From: an uncultured Cetobacterium sp.
GTDB taxonomy: Bacteria; Fusobacteriota; Fusobacteriia; Fusobacteriales; Fusobacteriaceae
DNA length: 9,729 bases
Assembly (NCBI GenBank): GCA_900766645.1
Contig: CAAFWD010000184.1
Location: forward strand, 1-9,729
Direction of reading: 5' to 3'
Under the pieces are notes generated by a model. It did not search any database and was not told where the DNA came from. It was given only the letters and a program-made list of their open reading frames with translations. A program made the translations under genes and the position numbers. Each line of letters starts with the position of its first letter. The first letter of the stretch is position 1. Below are positions 7,039-9,729 of this stretch, in pieces.

Positions 7039-8346
7039 ATTAAAATTAAAAAGATAATCTACCCAATTTTATTAATTATCTCTATAAATTTAATTATCAT
7101 ATATAATAACTATTTAAAAAATTTAGATGACTATATCTATTCAAAAAATATAAAAAATAAAAAAATAATATCTGAAAAAATACTGATTTTAAAGGAGAGT
7201 ATCCTTTACTCAAAAAAGTTTTTATCATTTTTAATTGATTTAAAAACAACTAAAGGTTATGTTGATGGAACTATCTCAGAAGAAGATTTTACAGACCTTC
7301 TTGTAAACTCTATAAAATTCTCTGACGAATTTTCTCAAATAAGAGTTTTAACTCCTGAAGGGGATGAAAAAATTAGAGTTAATATGATTGACGATGATGT
7401 TGATGTTGTAAATAAAGATGAGCTACAAAACAAATCCAAAAGATATTATTTTAAAAAATTAAAAAGCTTACAACCAGATATTATTTGGCTGTCGTATTTT
7501 GATCCAAACATTGAAAATGAAGTTGTTGAAATCCCATTAAATCCAACAATAAGAATGGGAACTAAATTAAAAAATTCAGAAATATTAATAATAAATTTAT
7601 CTTTAAAAAAGATTTTTGAAAAAATTCAAACATCTAGCTTTCTTTCTGATGGAAAATCTTTTTTCATTAAAACTAATTCAGGAATATGGGAGATAAATAA
7701 CTCTTTTATAAATTATGAAAAAATCCATTCTAGTGATAATTTCTTTATAGAAGGCTTTATTAAATCTGTGAATAATCCTAAATTTAATCGAACTATTTTT
7801 ATTGAAACTGTGATTGATGCTTTTGATATTATTATTTTAATAACATTATTAATCACATGTACTTCTCTTCTAATCGACGATTATCTTCAAAAACATAAAC
7901 TTTTAGCTTATGAAGACAGCTTAACTAAGTGTTATAATAGAAATTTTTTCGAAACAAAGCTATATAATTTAAAAGATTTAAATTTATATGCCATTTGCTA
8001 TGTGGATATTGATAGATTAAAATTAATAAATGACACATATGGGCATAAATATGGAGATGTTTTAATTACAAGTGTTACGAAAAAATTGAAAAGTTCTTTT
8101 TCTGATGAAGATATTATAATCAGAATTGGTGGAGACGAATTTATTATTTTATCTAAAAAATGTATTAATAATATTGAAAAATTAATGGAAAAGATTGAAC
8201 TTGATCTGTTAAAAAAAGATGTTTGTGGTCTTCCAATATCTTTTTCTTATGGTATTAGCCTTTCTGAAAATTTTGATAAAACACTATCAGATTCTGAATC
8301 TAAAATGTATAAAATGAAAAACAATAAAAAAGCCTCCTATAAATAA
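7039..8346 (+). CDS. Membrane-bound diguanylate cyclase: dCache-like sensor plus GGDEF, ATT start
   Basis: Predicted to make cyclic di-GMP from two GTP in response to an external signal. With the ATT start the protein is 435 residues. TM1 is about 6-22, an external sensor about 23-258, TM2 about 260-280 and a cytoplasmic GGDEF domain about 290-430. The sensor carries features I associate with dCache-type domains: QIR near 100, E-K-I-R-V-N near 110-115, LQNKSKRYYF at 129-138, an E-x-P-L-x-P-x-I-R segment. The catalytic domain has D-I-D-x-L-K-x-I-N-D-x-Y-G-H (323-336) and an intact GGDEF at 364-368, so it should be active. The inhibitory I-site is altered: Ser355 replaces the Arg of RxxD, while Asp358 remains. 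No EAL domain follows. Starting instead at the first ATG (7384) would delete TM1 and cut the sensor in its middle, so I reject that start. The stop lies in the loop of the terminator hairpin. Confidence 0.88.
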   Translation: MKIKKIIYPILLIISINLIIIYNNYLKNLDDYIYSKNIKNKKIISEKILILKESILYSKKFLSFLIDLKTTKGYVDGTISEEDFTDLLVNSIKFSDEFSQIRVLTPEGDEKIRVNMIDDDVDVVNKDELQNKSKRYYFKKLKSLQPDIIWLSYFDPNIENEVVEIPLNPTIRMGTKLKNSEILIINLSLKKIFEKIQTSSFLSDGKSFFIKTNSGIWEINNSFINYEKIHSSDNFFIEGFIKSVNNPKFNRTIFIETVIDAFDIIILITLLITCTSLLIDDYLQKHKLLAYEDSLTKCYNRNFFETKLYNLKDLNLYAICYVDIDRLKLINDTYGHKYGDVLITSVTKKLKSSFSDEDIIIRIGGDEFIILSKKCINNIEKLMEKIELDLLKKDVCGLPISFSYGISLSENFDKTLSDSESKMYKMKNNKKASYK

Positions 8347-8361
8347 CAATAGGAGGTTTTT
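8328..8361. terminator. Bidirectional terminator between convergent genes
   Basis: AAAAAGCCTCCTAT-side bases 8328-8340 pair with 8349-8361 (ATAGGAGG then T-run) around an 8-base loop, with one G-U pair at 8332/8357. An A-tract before and a T-tract after allow termination on both strands. It serves the cyclase, whose TAA (8344-8346) is in the loop, and the minus-strand methyltransferase, whose stop ends at 8364. Confidence 0.9.
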
Positions 8362-8363
8362 AT

Positions 8364-8816
8364 TTAACTATTTTTTTCTTCTAACTCTAAAAGTATTTTT
8401 TTAATATCTACTCCACCTGCATATCCACCAAGCTTTTTATTTTCATTTATAACTCTATGACACGGAACTATTATAGAGATCGGATTTTTTCCATTAGCAT
8501 TTCCTACAGCTCTACATCCTTTAGGATTTCCAATCCCCTCTGCTATCTCTTTATAACTTTTAGTTTCACCATATTTTATTTTTTTTAGCTCATTCCAAAC
8601 TCTCATCTGAAACTCACTTCCCACCATTTTTAAAGGAACTGTAAAATCTTTTCTTTTCCCTTGAAAATATTCTTTTAACTCTTTTTCAAGCTGTAAAACA
8701 ACTTTAGAATCAATATTTGAAGATTTTTCTAAATCTGTAAATTCCAATCTAGTTATACATTCATCTTCCTCTTCAATTAAAATATTAAATCTATCTATCT
8801 CTAAAATATATCTCAT
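8364..8816 (-). CDS. ogt: Methylated-DNA--protein-cysteine methyltransferase (O6-alkylguanine repair)
   Basis: A DNA repair protein that moves a methyl or alkyl group from O6 of guanine (or O4 of thymine) to its own cysteine in a single, suicidal turnover. The 150-residue product has the short variable N-terminal domain (1-62) and the conserved C-terminal domain. The acceptor motif I-V-P-C-H-R-V is present, with the reactive Cys119. The DNA-binding helix region S-Y-K-E-I-A (87-92) leads to R-A-V-G-N-A (102-107), where Arg102 corresponds to the family's base-flipping arginine. A Gly-rich G-G-Y-A-G-G (130-135) and L-L-E-L-E end complete the fold. It is a little shorter than E. coli Ogt but lacks nothing essential, and there is no Ada-type regulatory domain. 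ATG 8816 follows AGGAGG (8821-8826) by four bases. It appears monocistronic, with its own promoter and a shared terminator. Confidence 0.96.
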   Translation of the reverse strand: MRYILEIDRFNILIEEEDECITRLEFTDLEKSSNIDSKVVLQLEKELKEYFQGKRKDFTVPLKMVGSEFQMRVWNELKKIKYGETKSYKEIAEGIGNPKGCRAVGNANGKNPISIIVPCHRVINENKKLGGYAGGVDIKKILLELEEKNS

Positions 8817-8855
8817 TTTACCTCCTGATCAACTTTTATTTTATAAACTAAATAA

Positions 8856-8883
8856 AGTATAACATTTTTCAAATAGTTGTCAT
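8856..8883 (-). promoter_or_regulatory. Predicted promoter of the methyltransferase gene
   Basis: On the minus strand ATGACA (8883-8878) and TATACT (8861-8856) are separated by 16 bases; the -35 differs from consensus at one position. Transcription would start near 8849, giving a leader of roughly 33 bases to the ATG at 8816. It lies just after the terminator of the upstream peptidase gene, consistent with independent expression. Confidence 0.55.
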
Positions 8884-8892
8884 AATAAAAAT

Positions 8893-8928
8893 ATAAAAAA
8901 GAGATAGAGTATTCTATCTCTTTTTTAT
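8893..8928 (-). terminator. Terminator of the M20 peptidase gene
   Basis: Bases 8893-8908 and 8913-8928 are perfect reverse complements (16 pairs) around a 4-base loop. The GAGATAGA/TCTATCTC core is flanked by six A's and six T's, so it could work on either strand. On the minus strand it starts 17 bases after the peptidase stop and precedes the methyltransferase promoter. Confidence 0.92.
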
Positions 8929-8945
8929 TTCAAACTATAACTTTA

Positions 8946-9729
8946 TTAATCTAAATAAGTTCTTAAAACTTTTTTAACCATATTGATTCTTTCCTCTATT
9001 GAAGATATTACTAAATATTCTGATTCCTCATGAGAATTTCCACCAACTGGTCCAACTCCATCTAAAACTCCAACACCTAAAATTCCTAAGAAGTTAGCAT
9101 CTGAACCTCCACCAGTTTTTTCCCACTCAGCTTTTATTCCCATCTCTTCCTGAACTTTTTTAAATCTTTCTAACATATTTTTAGATAGATCATTTAAAAC
9201 AAGAGGCGGTCTATATCCGATCTCTTTTACCTCAACCTCTATTCCAGAAACATATGGATTATCTTTTAATTTCTCTAAAGTTTTCATAATATTTTCAAAG
9301 TGAGCTATATCGTGAGATCTTCCTTCAAACTTTATCATAGCTTTATCAGGAACAGTGTTCACTCCAAATCCACCCTCAATAACTCCAACATTTATTGAGT
9401 TATTTTTAGACAAATCTTGAAGTTTTGATATCTCTAATGCCCAGTGTGATGCTTCTAAAATAGCACTTATACCATTTTGTGGAGCTATCCCTGCATGGGA
9501 TGCTTTCCCTTTAAATGATATTTGATATTTTATAAGTCCCTTTCTCTCACAGACCATATTTCCATTTTTTCTAGCTGGTTCAAATACTAAAGCATACTTT
9601 GTTCTTTTCCCCATCTCTGTTATAAGATCTCTAGAAACTAAAGAACTTATCTCTTCATCACTATCGATAATTATACAGATGTTTAGCTTCGAATCTTTAA
9701 ACTCTTCAGCTATTTCATACATAGAAAGA
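8946..9729 (-). CDS. M20-family metallopeptidase, CPG2/glutamate carboxypeptidase type (5' end beyond window)
   Basis: A zinc-dependent exopeptidase or amidohydrolase of the M20 family. The visible part resembles Pseudomonas carboxypeptidase G2 (glutamate carboxypeptidase). About 110 N-terminal residues, with the first His/Asp metal ligands, lie outside the right edge. The frame continues upstream of the in-frame ATG at 9722 to the window end, so that ATG is internal. Counting from it, D-S-D-E-E (20-24) holds the catalytic Glu and a metal Glu, and F-E-P (47-49) supplies the next metal ligand. K-A-S-H-A-G-x-A-P (73-81) is the dimerisation/lid-domain signature. G-G-G-S-D-A-N (204-210) and G-N-S-H-E-E-S-E-Y (228-236), with zinc ligand His231, close the catalytic domain. 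No signal sequence can be judged. The substrate is not determined: folyl-glutamate or other N-acyl amino acids and short peptides are possible. A perfect terminator follows. Confidence 0.9.
   Translation of the reverse strand, partial: LSMYEIAEEFKDSKLNICIIIDSDEEISSLVSRDLITEMGKRTKYALVFEPARKNGNMVCERKGLIKYQISFKGKASHAGIAPQNGISAILEASHWALEISKLQDLSKNNSINVGVIEGGFGVNTVPDKAMIKFEGRSHDIAHFENIMKTLEKLKDNPYVSGIEVEVKEIGYRPPLVLNDLSKNMLERFKKVQEEMGIKAEWEKTGGGSDANFLGILGVGVLDGVGPVGGNSHEESEYLVISSIEERINMVKKVLRTYLD

Noticed and set aside
7384..8346. Cyclase starting at the first ATG (320 residues)
   Set aside because: This start falls in the middle of the external sensor, removes the first membrane segment and has no ribosome binding site just upstream. 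The 115 codons before it are clearly coding.
9720..9722. ATG as the start of the M20 peptidase
   Set aside because: The frame stays open to the window edge, and the family needs about 110 further N-terminal residues with metal ligands, so this Met is internal.
1..9729. CRISPR array, insertion sequence, tRNA or rRNA, prophage or defence genes
   Set aside because: I looked for regularly spaced repeats, transposase motifs with terminal repeats and RNA gene signatures and saw none.

Overview
The window is strongly AT-rich. Its coding style (Lys/Asn/Ile-rich proteins, strong AGGAGG-type ribosome binding sites, frequent non-ATG starts) and its Gram-negative envelope machinery suggest a member of the Fusobacteriota (Fusobacterium or Cetobacterium-like). 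This is an inference from base composition and gene content; no rRNA or marker gene is present to fix the taxon.

Layout. Positions 1-402 hold no convincing gene but do hold regulatory-looking structure. There is a near-consensus promoter (TTGACT-N17-TAAAAT) with an inverted repeat in its spacer, two further inverted repeats, and a doubtful 36-codon leader ORF. Positions 403-6864 are a tight three-gene operon for a tripartite RND efflux pump. It encodes an outer-membrane TolC-like channel with an unusually long N-terminal periplasmic domain, a lipoprotein membrane-fusion (adaptor) protein, and an inner-membrane RND proton antiporter. The operon ends at a perfect 13-bp terminator hairpin. Positions 7039-8346 encode a membrane-bound diguanylate cyclase with a dCache-like external sensor. 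Its conventional first ATG (7384) lies inside the sensor domain. The real start appears to be a rare ATT codon at 7039 behind a strong Shine-Dalgarno sequence. A bidirectional terminator separates it from two minus-strand genes: a complete O6-alkylguanine-DNA methyltransferase (ogt), and an M20-family metallopeptidase of the CPG2 type, cut by the right window edge. Each minus-strand gene has its own terminator or promoter signals.

How the genes work together. The three pump genes clearly form one machine: antiporter in the inner membrane, adaptor in the periplasm, channel in the outer membrane. They are probably co-transcribed from the promoter near 110-138 under an unseen repressor. The cyclase, the DNA-repair protein and the peptidase look like independent transcription units with no evident functional link to the pump.

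No radically new system is visible. The points most worth checking are the ATT start of the cyclase, the substrate-binding-like domain fused to the TolC channel, and the structured 5' leader of the pump operon.
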